Of a DNA stretch of 64,000 nt, positions 14,201 to 26,121 are shown piece after piece. This DNA comes from Trichoplax sp. H2 (lineage: Eukaryota > Placozoa > Uniplacotomia > Trichoplacea): positions 558,001 to 622,000 of the forward strand of contig NOWV01000009.1 of the NCBI GenBank assembly GCA_003344405.1. Direction: 5' to 3'. The first letter of the stretch is position 1; each line of letters starts with the position of its first letter. The translations under genes and the position numbers were made by a program. The notes beneath the pieces are model-generated. The model did not search any database. It worked only from the letters and a program-made list of their open reading frames with translations, and was not told where the DNA came from.

Positions 14201-14439
14201 TGATCGAGTTATAGCAGAACTGGAATGGGAAAGAGAGGTTAACTGTCGATAAATACGTGTGATGAAAACCTAAACATCAAATAAAAAAACTTAAATTGTT
14301 ACACTTTATATCTGTATTATAGCAAATTGATGTTAAGCCTACGGAGAACGTTGCTGCTGTTACTGCGTCTGAAAAGCCCTCAGCTAAAAAACTAACGAAG
14401 CCGAGTGCATTGGCTGATATTGGAGATGGTGATTTGTAA
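8222..14439 (+). CDS. SNX27: Sorting nexin 27 (PDZ-PX-FERM-like)
   Basis: SNX27 is an early-endosome adaptor that links PDZ-ligand cargo to retromer for return to the plasma membrane. Fourteen exons: 8222-8505, 11501-11738, 11868-11942, 12083-12200, 12468-12538, 12758-12874, 12976-13054, 13174-13274, 13363-13413, 13563-13652, 13726-13875, 13954-14082, 14178-14237, 14323-14439. They sum exactly to 559 residues (human 541). The PDZ domain (about residues 35-125) carries [16 protein letters not shown] and [20 protein letters not shown]. The PX domain (about 155-265) has CSKRYSEF and the [20 protein letters not shown] stretch with its conserved basic residues. The FERM-like C-terminus includes [18 protein letters not shown] and [11 protein letters not shown]. 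Intron 1 is about 3 kb and holds further GTACAG clusters. The ATG follows an A-rich leader and opens the only fitting frame. Confidence 0.97.
9135..9392. repeat. GTACAG/CTGTAC clusters in SNX27 intron 1
   Basis: Three clusters (9135-9157, 9191-9220, 9358-9392) sit about 0.6-0.9 kb into the first intron. A stop-free 104-codon frame spanning 8992-9306 is produced partly by this repeat, whose unit lacks stop codons in several frames. Confidence 0.85.
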
Positions 14440-15964
14440 CACTGATGCCCAGGCTTAGTAAATAATTAAGGCATCATGCCTGATTCGTTGTAAATTAATA
14501 CGATATTTTCTATCATATCATAGAAAGCTAGAAATTTTGGATAATCTCTATTAAGTCTTTTAATCAACTTAAACAACAGTTTACTGTAGTAATAATTTTG
14601 TCATTTATTCGTAATTTTCACTATATCGAATATTCTAGAAATTATACTTTCCAGTTAACCCATGTGCTGTTGCTACAGTATTAGTACCTCTTACAGAAAA
14701 TCTTAAAAGTGAATTGTAACATGACTGCATCGTATTAGAATGCTATTGATTCTATTCTTTTATCAAATTTGACACGGTGATAGAAATACGAGTATTTTGA
14801 CTGCGAAAATTTTACCGTTTGTTGACTAAAATCTAGCTACTAATCAACTGTATGTTAAATGGAAAATATGTGATTTTAGGGTTGTTTATACCTTATCACT
14901 GGCTTGTAAATTTGTACGGAATGGAAAATCATTCATTATTCAATGTAATATACAGTCTAATGCCAGTTTTAAAGTTTTAAATTATAATTATTGTGGTGGA
15001 CATATTAAATGTGATATTATAGTAAAGTAAAATTGAGTAATCATTGTAGTTGTAAACAGTCCTTAAATATGTAATCACAGTACTTAATGGAATTGGTGTT
15101 TTAAGTAAATACTGTATTTTAGAAGTTCTGACAACCTATTATACGGTCAGGAGATTGCAATATTTAATTCTATCTATTGTGTCTAGCATAACGATATACG
15201 GTATTCTGATCGCTGTATAAGCGGTAAGAGTTGTACTAAATGCAATTTTGTCTTCGTATATAATGACACGGTATCAGTTCTCGTGAAATGAAAGGAGGCT
15301 TGTAGACGTCTAATGAGACTTAAAAAGGAGTTACAACTATTTAATATTCGCTCATATAAAGCTTTAAAGCGTATCGATAAGTACTATTGTTAGATTTGAG
15401 AATAAACTACAGTCAGGGACAGCTAAAAAAGATTAAAAATCCCTACTTCCAAGTAATATTTGTGTTAGAGAAACAGATAGCATTGGGTGTTCTAACAAGA
15501 TCATCATAAAATTTGTTTACTTCTGTGAAGTTAGAATAGAAATACGAAGAAATGTATTATAATTACGTATGTAAGAGGTTGAAGGCTATGTTACTATTAC
15601 TCTATTTAATCCTTAATATTTATTTCATAGTGAACTTTATTTATCACACAGTCTATCAAATAGGGCTAGGATTAGGATTTAAAACCTCCTTCAAATGGGT
15701 TTCGATTATGTTATGCTATGGTTTATAGTATATTGTATTATGTTATGTACTATAGTCACTATTCGTGATGTGCATTAGTTTATATAACTTGGCTATTACT
15801 TAATCTATCAAATACTAAAATACAACTCGAAGATTACAAGAATCGTATCTATGCGTACTTATAACAAATATATTTGAAACTATCATAAAATCTACATATA
15901 ATGTATAAATCTAGATATTAATCTATCTAATACAGTCACAAATTATAATATTACAATTACATTG
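14440..15964. other. Convergent intergenic region SNX27/UGT-A
   Basis: AT-rich 1.5 kb between two stop codons. Only isolated TACTGTA or CAGTACT motifs are seen and no array. No gene recognised. Confidence 0.6.
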
Positions 15965-18442
15965 TTAATCCTTTTTACTTTTTGACTGTCGTCTACAACA
16001 TTTACGACAAATAAACTGAAATATCTTAAAAATAATGTATACTATAGATAAAATAACAAAACAAACGTCGATTAAGTAGTATTGTATAAAATTGAGATTA
16101 TATTTCTCTACTCTTAAATGTTTAGCACCATTGCTAATTAATACGTAGTCGATCCAATCTGCTGCTGTCTGTAAAGGTGTTCTAGGACGACTCTTAATTA
16201 CCACCGATAGTTCCTTCATTTTCCGACTATATCTACATGAAGATAATTAATCATAGTTTTTAGTTTTTAACTAACAAAAATATTATTAATAAGCTAATAA
16301 AAATTTCTATTATAATTTAATCTATAAATAATTACATAATAAATCACACTTAACAATGCTTATCATAAATGCTTACCGATCGTCTGTAACAACTGTTTTA
16401 ATAGCATTTATAACTCCATCGACAGTCAAATTACCAGTATTTAATCCGACTGCTACTCCTCTTCGTAATAGTTGCTGTAAATGATCGGGTTGATCACCAA
16501 ATACTGGCATACCAATAACTGGAACGCCATGATACGCAGCTTCGTACATGCTATTATGACCACAATGTGTTATGAAAGCGACAACATTGTTATGACCAAG
16601 TAAATCATTTTGAGGAAACCATTTGACGATTTTAACGTTTTTACCAGTTTTTAAGTCAACATTCTTACTTTTCCATAAGATCTTATAGGGTAGTTTATTG
16701 AAAGCTTCAACTAATATAGCAATTTTTCCATCGGATAGGTCATCGATCACGGTACCAAATGACACTATGACGACTTGAGGCGATTCGTTAACAAACTTTT
16801 CAAGATCACTTGGCAATGGTGAAGCTGGTCTAGGTGTTAAAGGACCAATAACTTTAACATTGGGTAAGACAGGTCGAGGATATTCCAATGCAAAATCGAC
16901 CGGTAAGAGAACAAGGGATGGTGTATAATCTAAATCTTTAATACTTAATTGCGTACTGATATTAAATTTACAGCATAATTTCTCCAGCATTGGGTCGAGC
17001 TTAAACCGAGCTATAAATTCGAATCCAAAATAAGCTAATACATTAATACATCGCTGTAATAGATTCATATCTGGAGTGAACGCTGTGCCTATTAGAGGTA
17101 CGTAAGATAAAGGATGTGGATTACCGAGCAGTCCACGAGTATGTCCAAAGCCACCAGTAGAATATATAACGTTGGGTTTACCAATTGCCTGAGCGAACAA
17201 TATATTACACAAAAACATTCTATCACTAATAACAAGATCATAATCGAGATATGTTTTCATTGTCAGAGAATGGTTGATTAGATCATGGCAATGATCAAAT
17301 TGCAGCTTCATAAGTTCGTTGAAGCCCTCGATTAACTTATTTTCTCTCAGATATTTAACTGATATTTCGTGTTCATCAAGTGGTTTCGAAACCGTATAAA
17401 TATCTACAGGAGTTTTCATATTAGGTAAAATATTCACTTTTTCCACCACCATGGTAACCTAATCACATTGGATATATACGTATATATTGTATAAATTAGA
17501 GTTAATGTAGATAAATTATTAATTATTTAAGTGCTAACAATGCCAAGAAGCACGCGTATACTTCTTCAATACTAACTATAATTATATCATCATCAACATT
17601 TTTTTATTGCTACTACTTCACATGTTATATTATTTATTCCAGCAATCGCAATGAGCAGAGATAGAAGCACACGAATGTACAGCAATACCATTGTATGCAT
17701 ATAATTGTATGTCTTGTGTATGATTTTTAGTGTAATTGTGCATCAAAATATGGACATAAGTCTATCATCATAAGGAACTAGAGATTTTTTAAGAATACAT
17801 TTGCGGCCTATCAATTAATTGATTAATTAATTAATTAATTTTACATTAATGACTGCAGAGTACGCTTATAAATTGCAACCCTAATACCGTAGTACCTCAC
17901 TATAAATTACTCGAAAGTTGCCATAATTGTAGATATTATATTGTCGCGTTCAAAATGTACACGAAGAAATTAATAGACCGACGAAGAAGTAACAAGTTTA
18001 CTGCATTTAATGCACTACAGGATTAACAATGCCGACCCTCCCCTATCGATGCTCAATAATAATTAATTATAATAGATTTGGTTGCTATTTACTGCACATT
18101 CTGAGCTAATTCTATATAAATTATAAATTGTATAGAAATAGCTGATAAAGTAAAGGAAACATTTTTACCATGGTACAGTGTTGCGGTAATAAAAAAAATA
18201 GCACGATCTCTAATTAATTAACAAATTGTAGGTAGGTAATTATTTAAGTAGCTGTTAAACAGTGTATCTAGTCTAAATTACTGTCATTGTTGTTTTACCT
18301 CATGACCTCGTCGTATTAATTCCTCTGATAGCAAATCGAACGCTAAAACATGGCTTTTACCATACATTGGTGCGACAACAATTTTAGCAGCATCTCCAAC
18401 TGACGATGATAAAAATAGTAGTGCTATCGTTAAGGTTATCAT
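15965..18442 (-). CDS. UDP-glycosyltransferase A (GT1 family)
   Basis: ER-membrane enzyme of the UGT type, expected to transfer a sugar from a UDP-sugar to small lipophilic acceptors; the actual sugar and substrate cannot be told. Three exons in order: 18442-18299, 17458-16377, 16226-15965, giving 495 residues. The N-terminus is a signal peptide (MITLTIALLFLSSSVGDA) followed by IVVAPMYGKSHV, with the His expected to be the catalytic base; the partner Asp lies in YDLVISDR. The donor-binding signature in exon 2 contains WFPQNDLLGH, THCGHNSMYEAAYHGVPVIG and GDQPDHLQQL. Exon 3 encodes DWIDYVLISNGAKHLRV, one transmembrane helix and the tail KSKKD, which fits the KXKXX ER-retrieval pattern. Upstream in-frame ATGs exist, but this start gives the best signal peptide. 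It is a tandem paralogue of UGT-B. Confidence 0.95.
17812..17840. repeat. AATT simple repeat
   Basis: Tandem ATTA/AATT tract with one interruption in intron 1 of UGT-A. Plain low-complexity sequence. Confidence 0.85.
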
Positions 18443-18633
18443 CGATCCTTCCGTCTTGCAATTCTCTTGTTGTTCGTTGTCGATTTTAACGTAAATAACT
18501 TGTAGATACACAAGTAAAAGCCAAATTTTGGATGGGTGCTTCACCAAAATAACCACTACTGGTCAGCTCCAGTCTCATTTATAGATTTGTTGCAATATAA
18601 TGCCTACTCTTACAATATGGTGTGCACTTGCCT

Positions 18634-18662
18634 ATACTGTACTGTACATGTACATTGTACAG
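18634..18662. repeat. GTACAG/CTGTAC cluster upstream of UGT-A
   Basis: ACTGTACTGTACATGTAC with flanking copies, about 190-220 bp upstream of the UGT-A start codon. Same repeat family as the divergent-promoter arrays. The remainder of the 18443-19476 interval has only scattered TACAGTA motifs and no gene. Confidence 0.8.
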
Positions 18663-19476
18663 AATGGAGGGTTTGAATGCATGGTATTTTTTGATTTTGT
18701 TTATTTTTAATCTGTAACATTACATCATTATGAGAATCTTACTACTGTAGTTCCATAGTGTAAGCTCTTTACCTAATACAGTACTATACGCAGTAGTAAA
18801 GTATACAATTTGCACAGTGTTATTGCATTAGTTATGGTCGTGAGGCAGACGTACGAAATATTACATCAACTCAAAAAGATAATCGCTGACTATAGTGCAA
18901 CTTGATACTCTTCTGTTTTTTTTGTCCAGAATTAATCAATAACGATTAAATATTAGTAATTATGGTTCAACATTCAGTTTTGGTAACTATCGTACTGTAG
19001 AAATACAGTAGAAGGAACTACTGTATTACAACGGGTTAGTGAGGCTGTGTCTAGGAGTACAGTACTGTAACTACAGCCTTGACGATTAGCTGTAGGTTTC
19101 TTTTTCTTCACATTATAGCTTATATACATATTTAATATATAGAGAATCATATGATACTAACCGATCTGACTCTGTCATATGCCTAGCTGAGTCAATAGTA
19201 AGTTAGTTTATGATAATGATATAGTCCATTCCCGCTGTATAGCTAACTGACTCAGACTCCATTCTTCACACTAATGACCATCAAAATTTTATGATGTTCC
19301 AATTTATTTTCGTATTACTAGTGCTATAAATACAGATATCAGCAAAATAGTGTTATCATCTTACATGTAGGAATTGCAAGAACTGAAATATATTTATTTG
19401 TTAAAAAAGATAATAAATAAACGTATTTATTGGATATTAATCTATCTAATACAGTCGTAATATTACAATTATATTA

Positions 19477-21967
19477 TTAATCCTTCTTACTTTTTGACTG
19501 TCGTCTACAACATTTACGACAAGTAAACTGAAATATCTTAAAAATAATGTATATTATAGATAAAATAACAAAACAAACGTCGATTAAGTAATATTGTATA
19601 AAATTGAGATTATATTTCTCTACTCTTAAATGTTTAGCACCATTGCTAATTAATACGTAGTCGATCCAATCTGCTGCTGTCTGTAAAGGTGTTCTAGGTC
19701 GACTCTTAATTGCAATAGATAGTTCCTTCATTTTCTGACTGTACCTATACAGTATATATCATAATTATTTATAGTACTTGTTAATAAAATACTTTCAATA
19801 ATTTCAACATTTATTAAATCGATATGTAATTTACAAATAAACTACGGTATTGTAATAAATGAATTCTATCATAAATGCTTACCGATCGTCTGTAACAACT
19901 GTTTTAATAGCATTTATAACTCCATCGACAGTCAAATTACCAGTATTTAATCCGACTGCTACTCCTCTTCGTAACAGTTGCTGTAAATTATCGGGTTGAT
20001 CACCAAATACTGGCATACCAATAACTGGAACGCCATGATACGCAGCTTCGTACATGCTATTATGACCACAATGTGTTACGAAAGCGACAACATTGTTATG
20101 ACCAAGTAAATCATTTTGAGGAAACCATTTGACGATTTTAACGTTTTTACCAGTTTTTAAGTCAACATTCTTACTTTTCCATAAGATCTTATAGGGTAGT
20201 TTATTGAAAGCTTCAAGCAATATAGCAATTTTTTCGTCAGATAGACCATCTAATATAGTACCAAATGATACCAGGACGACTTGAGGCGATTCGTTAACAA
20301 ACTTTTCAAGATCACTTGGCAATGGTGAAGCTGGTCTAGGTGTTAAAGGACCTACAATTTTAACATTGGGTAAAACAGGTCGAGGATATTCCAATGCAAA
20401 ATCGACCGGTAAGAGAACAAGAGACGGTGTATTATCTAAATCAGCGCCGCTTAAATGTGTACTAATATTAAATTTTCGCATTAAATTCTCTGTCATCGGA
20501 TCGAACATAACTCGGTATACAATTTCTCCAATTAAATAAACTAATACATTAATACATCGCTGTAACAGATTCATTTCTGGTGTGAATGTTGTGCTCATCT
20601 GGGGTACATACGATAATGGGTATGGATTACCAAGTACTCCGCGACTGAGTCCAAAGCCTCCAGTAGAATATAGAACATTTTGTTTACCAATTGCCTGAGC
20701 GAATAACGTATTACACATAAACATCCGATCACTGATAACAAGATCATAATCAAGGTATGCTTTCATTATCCGAGAATTGTTGAGTAATCCATTGCAGTGA
20801 TCATTTTGCAATTTCAAAAATTTGTTCATGCCTTCAATAAATTTATTTTCTCGTAGAATTTTTACAGATACCTCGTATTCGTCAAAAGGCTCTGGAATAG
20901 TGTAAATATCTACTGGGGTTTTCATGTTAGGTAAAACATTGGCTTTTTCCACTAAGATTTTGACCTAATTTACGAAATATATACGTATAGACGATGCGAT
21001 TAGAGTCGATATAATGCACGACATGGACTTAGGGTAAATGCGAAGCATCACATCTGATATTATCTAATTTTCTTGTCTAGTTATTAAACTGTAATATAGA
21101 AATGCATAGGCAACATGATGGCTGTTATGCGAACAATAAGTGAATAATAGTAAACATGCCTTCGTTCATTCAAATAAGTTAACTACATAGACCCAGATCG
21201 GAAATTGTAATTCTCATAATGTCATGTTCACGATCAATATAGTTAGTTAATACTGTAACGAATACGTTTGTGCTCATGATGGCATAAATACTACTCGTAT
21301 GAGCGTCGAACGTACAGTACTGCATATTGCGTATCACAGTATAGTACAGCCAATCGTATCTATTATTATTTAGATATGTTTTCGAAAATTAATGGTTCTA
21401 ACACATAAAAAGTCTTTGGATAATAGTGATACATGCTCGTGCAATTAACTTTGAATAAATAAATTAAATTTAATTACTGTTAAATAATCCGTAACGATAT
21501 ACGCACATAAGAATACAGTGTTACCAGCAAGTACGACCTAAATAGCGAGACAAGAAAATAACGTTCTATACGATGCATTTGATCAATGCATCCACACATC
21601 ATAACTGGAATTGATCAGTTTTGCGATGATGACGATTGGATGATTGCTGATCAATATAATTTGGCTAAAAATTTAATTCCTATCATGATATCATACGATA
21701 ACAATCATTCATACAAATCACAAGCAACTCAATTTAGCAAGTTAGAGCTCACCATCAAAATAGATCATTTCTGTGCTGGTACAGTACTTTACTGACTATT
21801 TACTATTTATTTACCTCATGGCCACGACGTATTAACTCCCCTGATAGGAAATCCATCACGAAAACGTGACTTTTACCAAACAATGGTACGACAACAATTT
21901 TAGCAGCATCTCCGACTGATGATGATAATAGCAGTGCTAGAGACAAGGTCACAACTAATCTCTGCAT
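19477..21967 (-). CDS. UDP-glycosyltransferase B (GT1 family)
   Basis: Paralogue of UGT-A with the same layout: exons 21967-21815, 20964-19883 and 19738-19477 give 498 residues. The signal peptide MQRLVVTLSLALLLSSSVGD is followed by IVVVPLFGKSHV. The acceptor-side half (VEKANVLPNMKTPVDIYTIP onward) differs clearly from UGT-A. The donor-side half from about VGPLTPRPASPLPSDLEKF to the end is nearly identical, as is exon 3, including the KSKKD retrieval tail. The GHNSMYEAAYHGVP signature and the YDLVISDR Asp are intact, so the gene looks functional. Exon 1 starts 705 bp from the UGT-C start on the opposite strand. Confidence 0.95.
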
Positions 21968-22672
21968 CTTTTAACCCTTTTTGCTACAGGTAACCTATTC
22001 CAAATAACAAAAACACCAAAATGACACGCGGAAAGTTTTTTAACGTTTTATTAACTACACAACAGACTAAACAGTAACTGCATAGCTGTTCAATCACTGT
22101 CTGCTATACAGTACTGTAAGTTGTTCTGTAAACATTAATCTCAGTGCAGCCTTCATACTGGTACATAGCGTTTTGCATCCAGCATTCAGTATGATGCTGA
22201 CATAGCGCGAATGCAATTCGTATGCCGGATGCCCGGATGATTTAAAAGCGCAATAGCACACATTCATGTTCACTTGTTCAGGCATATTCGAACATGATTT
22301 GGACTATTATTTGATGCCTTTTGACTTACATCATACTGATTAACATATCAACAGTGTTGTTATACTTTAATGTATTAATTAATGAATTAATTAATCAATT
22401 ATGACCAGAGATCATTTTTTACCTCGATAACCAAAGATTGATTGACAGATTGTTATTAGCCATGTGCCCTACTGCCCTGTACAATCTACAGTACTGTACA
22501 GTGCAGTGCAGTATCATTCAGCATGTAAACAATCAAAACAAAGACAGCGGAATTACAGTACCCAATAGCATCGCTGCTCCTCATTTTCCGCTCAAGCAGT
22601 CAAGTACGTCGTGTTGAGTTTAGCTTTTCAGACTTGTTACCGTAAATTGCTGATATTTTGGATAAAGATAGT
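21968..22672. promoter_or_regulatory. Divergent promoter between UGT-B and UGT-C
   Basis: Segment between the two opposed start codons. It contains a palindromic TACAGTACTGTA near 22108-22119 and a larger cluster at 22477-22513, about 160-196 bp upstream of UGT-C. An AATTAATT tract lies near 22375-22400. The promoter role is positional inference. Confidence 0.55.
22477..22513. repeat. GTACAG/CTGTAC cluster in the UGT-B/UGT-C promoter
   Basis: ACAGTACTGTACAGTGCAGT-type run with slightly decayed copies (GTGCAG). Same family as the array at 7944-8088. Confidence 0.85.
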
Positions 22673-25080
22673 ATGCATACTACGATGTTAAGGAGAAAAT
22701 CCTTTTCTTTAATATTGCTGTTTGCCTTCCTCATGCAAAATGTTCATTCTGTAAAGATTGCTGTGATACCAATGTTTGGTAAAAGCCACGTCCATTCTAT
22801 GAACCTCATAGCAGAAACTTTGATGCAGCGAGGACACGAGGTACTCTTGTCGAATTGTCGTACTCTACTTAGACCTGACGTCTCTACTGTACTGTATATT
22901 TCTCGAATATGAGCTAACATCATCTTCCAGTACAGTACAAGGGACATCAATTTCAGTAGTCCTGTTCAAAGTAGCAGAAGTGCATAAGTACAAGATAAAC
23001 ACTTGCGTTGATAGCATGACTCATAACAGTAACAGGATCAACATGGATATCCGACTCCTACAATATTAAGTGATTTTTTTACTCCACTGTAGACCCATGG
23101 ATCCATGTTGATCTCAACAATAAAGAATACCTGAAATATCCAACTCCATGTACTCTAATAATATACACGTCCAGTATGCACATCTCAATACAGCCATATA
23201 GTACTCTGGACATTTATGCATCTGCCGTAGATCTGTCCAGAAATCCAAACTGTTGTGCCCTTTTAGCTACTACCTAATAGAACAGGGTGACGTAAGATTG
23301 TCTGGCTAAGGATAGGCAAACAGTTTGGCTGGACAACTCTAAATTAATCCCAATTCCAACCGTAGACGTACGTATATCTTTAAAATTCATACAACCCATT
23401 TAGTCCCATTCAGTAGACTAACTAAATCGTTAAGGATATAAAATTATTCTAATTTGCAGTCTCGACCTAATCGTTGCTCTTCTTTCCAGGTACGTATTGC
23501 AGTTGAAAAAACGCAAACAGTTCCTGATATGAAAACTCCCGTCGATATTTACGAATCTAGGCGTCCCGCCAATTTTAGTCATGTTAAGGACAATAAGAGC
23601 ATGTTTGATGCACTTAACGACTTTGCTGAAGTACTTGAAGAACATTGCCACGGGATATTGAATAATTCAAATATTATGGCTTATTATAAGACTATAGATA
23701 TTTTAGTAACCGATCGAGGCTATCTTTGTAATAATTTAGTGGCAATGGCAGCCAATAAACCTCATGTAGTAATATCCCCAGGCAGTTTTAATTTACATCG
23801 CGGTTTACTTGGTAATCCATCACCCTTATCTTATATTCCTCAATTGGGTAGTGGACTTCCGTCAGCTATGAATTTTAAACATAGACTGCTTAATTGTTTA
23901 TTTTATGTGATATGGAGTAGTACACATTCGATATATTTTCGTTCAACGGTTGATAAAGTAAATCGTCACTACAAGATCAATCCATCTATGAGTGCGGAAG
24001 AAACCGAATATACACCATCTCTGCTGCTTATACCAGCAGATTTTATCTTAGAATTTCCTCGCCCAGTATTGCCGAACGTTAAAGTTATTGGACCTATAAC
24101 TACCCAATGGGCTAAGCCATTGCCGAATGACCTAGAAACATTTCTGACAGGAAATACAAAAGTGATTTATGTATCGTTTGGCTCGATTATTGAATCTTTT
24201 AGCCAGGAAAAGATGGATATTTTAGTTAATGCTTTTAATCAATTACCTTATAAAATCTTATGGAGAAATAAATTTAATATAAAAAATTTAGGTAAACATG
24301 TAAAAGTTCTGCCATGGCTACCGCAAAATGATATTCTCGGACATAGTAATGTAGTTGCTTTCTTATCTCACTGTGGTCATAACGGTATGTACGAAGCTGC
24401 ATTTCACGGTGTGCCAATTCTCGGAATGCCAATTCAGTTTGATCAGTTTGGCAATTTACAACTGATCCTACGTGCGGATATTGGACTTGGATTAAATTTT
24501 AATAACTTGACGTCAAACGACATAATCAACGGAATACAAAAACTTCTAACTAACGAAAGGTAAATCATTAATGAAATAGTTACAGTGGCTACAGTTTTTA
24601 ACATACCGTAGCAGGCGTAAACAACCAGATTATTGTAACTACGGTATTGCTTGAAAGTCATAAATGCAGTACAAAATCTAGTAATCATGTTTGCGTACCA
24701 ATTATGTCAGGATCCAGAAGTTTATCGGATCGAAGCCTTGATATACGTATAATGAAATTCTATTTTGACTAAAAGCAGTATTTTCACGTTCACATATCTA
24801 AACGGTGATCTCTTCTAACAGGTATAGAAAAAACGCCGAGTATGTATCTGCAATTCTGCAAAGTAATCCTAGAACATCAAGGGAAATAGCGGCTGACTGG
24901 ATTGAATACGTTATAGCAAATAAGGGAGCTGAATATCTTCGAATTCAGGCATATAATCAAAGTTTTGTTGAGTATTATTTACTGGACGTGCTTTTAGTGT
25001 TCGTTATCGTAATGACAGTTTTGGTATATGTATTTAGGGCAGTTATTAGATTTATATATCATCGATGTTGCAAAGTATAA
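22673..25080 (+). CDS. UDP-glycosyltransferase C (GT1 family)
   Basis: The only plus-strand member of the cluster. Exons 22673-22840, 23490-24559 and 24822-25080 give 498 residues. The start is the ATG at 22673 (MHTTMLRRKSFSL), followed by a hydrophobic signal segment and IAVIPMFGKSHVHSM. Exon 2 opens VRIAVEKTQTVPDMKTPVDI, carries the Asp in DILVTDRGYLCNN and the donor signature WLPQNDILGH, SHCGHNGMYEAAFHGVPILG. The residue after GHN is Gly here, where UGT-A, B and D have Ser. Exon 3 adds SREIAADWIEYVIANKGAEY and a transmembrane helix, but ends RCCKV, so it lacks the KXKXX tail of its neighbours. Intron positions and phases match the other three genes. Confidence 0.95.
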
Positions 25081-26121
25081 ATTGATTGATTCAAGCAATA
25101 GATCGACTATTTGCTTACTCGATACCGTCGAGGATAATATCAACCACTTTTACACTTTACAGTAGTCAAATTATTTTTATTTCTTATAAGAAGTAAGTAA
25201 AGTAAATTTTATACTGTGTAAGTATATAGTGACTTATTTAATATGCAAATTTTCAGTAAGTTTCACTAACGTCTTCATTTCGTGGAATTAATCATGACTA
25301 ATTCTTTATAAATTGACTGAATTACTACCGTGCGTATTGATATAAAAATTGATCAATATATAGTTTTGTGCTACGGGTTGTGTTAATTATAAGTCAAACC
25401 ACTGTATGTCTGAACAAAATCTAAAACTTCTAAGTTGACTTTACGTATTCCTGATATCGGTAACTAAATATATGTTTATTAGTCTCTACGTGCAATACGG
25501 GATATACGTTAACTTCCGTTTGTTTTTACTAATTTTTGAATGAAAGATTAAAATAACTTTACCGTGATCTGCGATCTTTTGACTAATTGATGCAGTTAAT
25601 TAATTAAGATGAAAGGGCCAGTACCTAATGTTGGCAAACAGTAATTTCAAGATTGCGGTCTTAAATGTTATCTTGATAGACTACTTTGCCACATTAAGAG
25701 CGAGCGATTAAAATATTATACATTTACAGCAGTTATCATTCACTGATGGAGTAGTAATTATGTATTAAACAGCTCAGTACACAATGAATCGGATTATTGC
25801 GTCATATAATCCCATGGGTTACTTTCGAGTACTTTAATTTTGTAAGCTTACTTCACTTAAGAAATTATGATGAATACGAGAACAAAAGTACTGCAATACG
25901 CATTAAAATGGTCTGTAAAGCAGGCGGTAATTGATTTTAAAATGCTGTATCCGACTTAAAAAGAGAAGAATTTTGTTCAGGCGCTGCAAATAACAGTACT
26001 AAGACTTGAAATAAAAATCTTATCATTGCTGAGTTTAAATCCTCTTAAAGCAAATAGCCATAGACAAAGAGTGATAATGCATATTAGTTCTCTTATTATG
26101 CCATGCTACGAAAAATTATCT
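25081..26121. other. Convergent intergenic region UGT-C/UGT-D
   Basis: AT-rich, between two stop codons. No gene and no repeat array seen. Confidence 0.6.
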
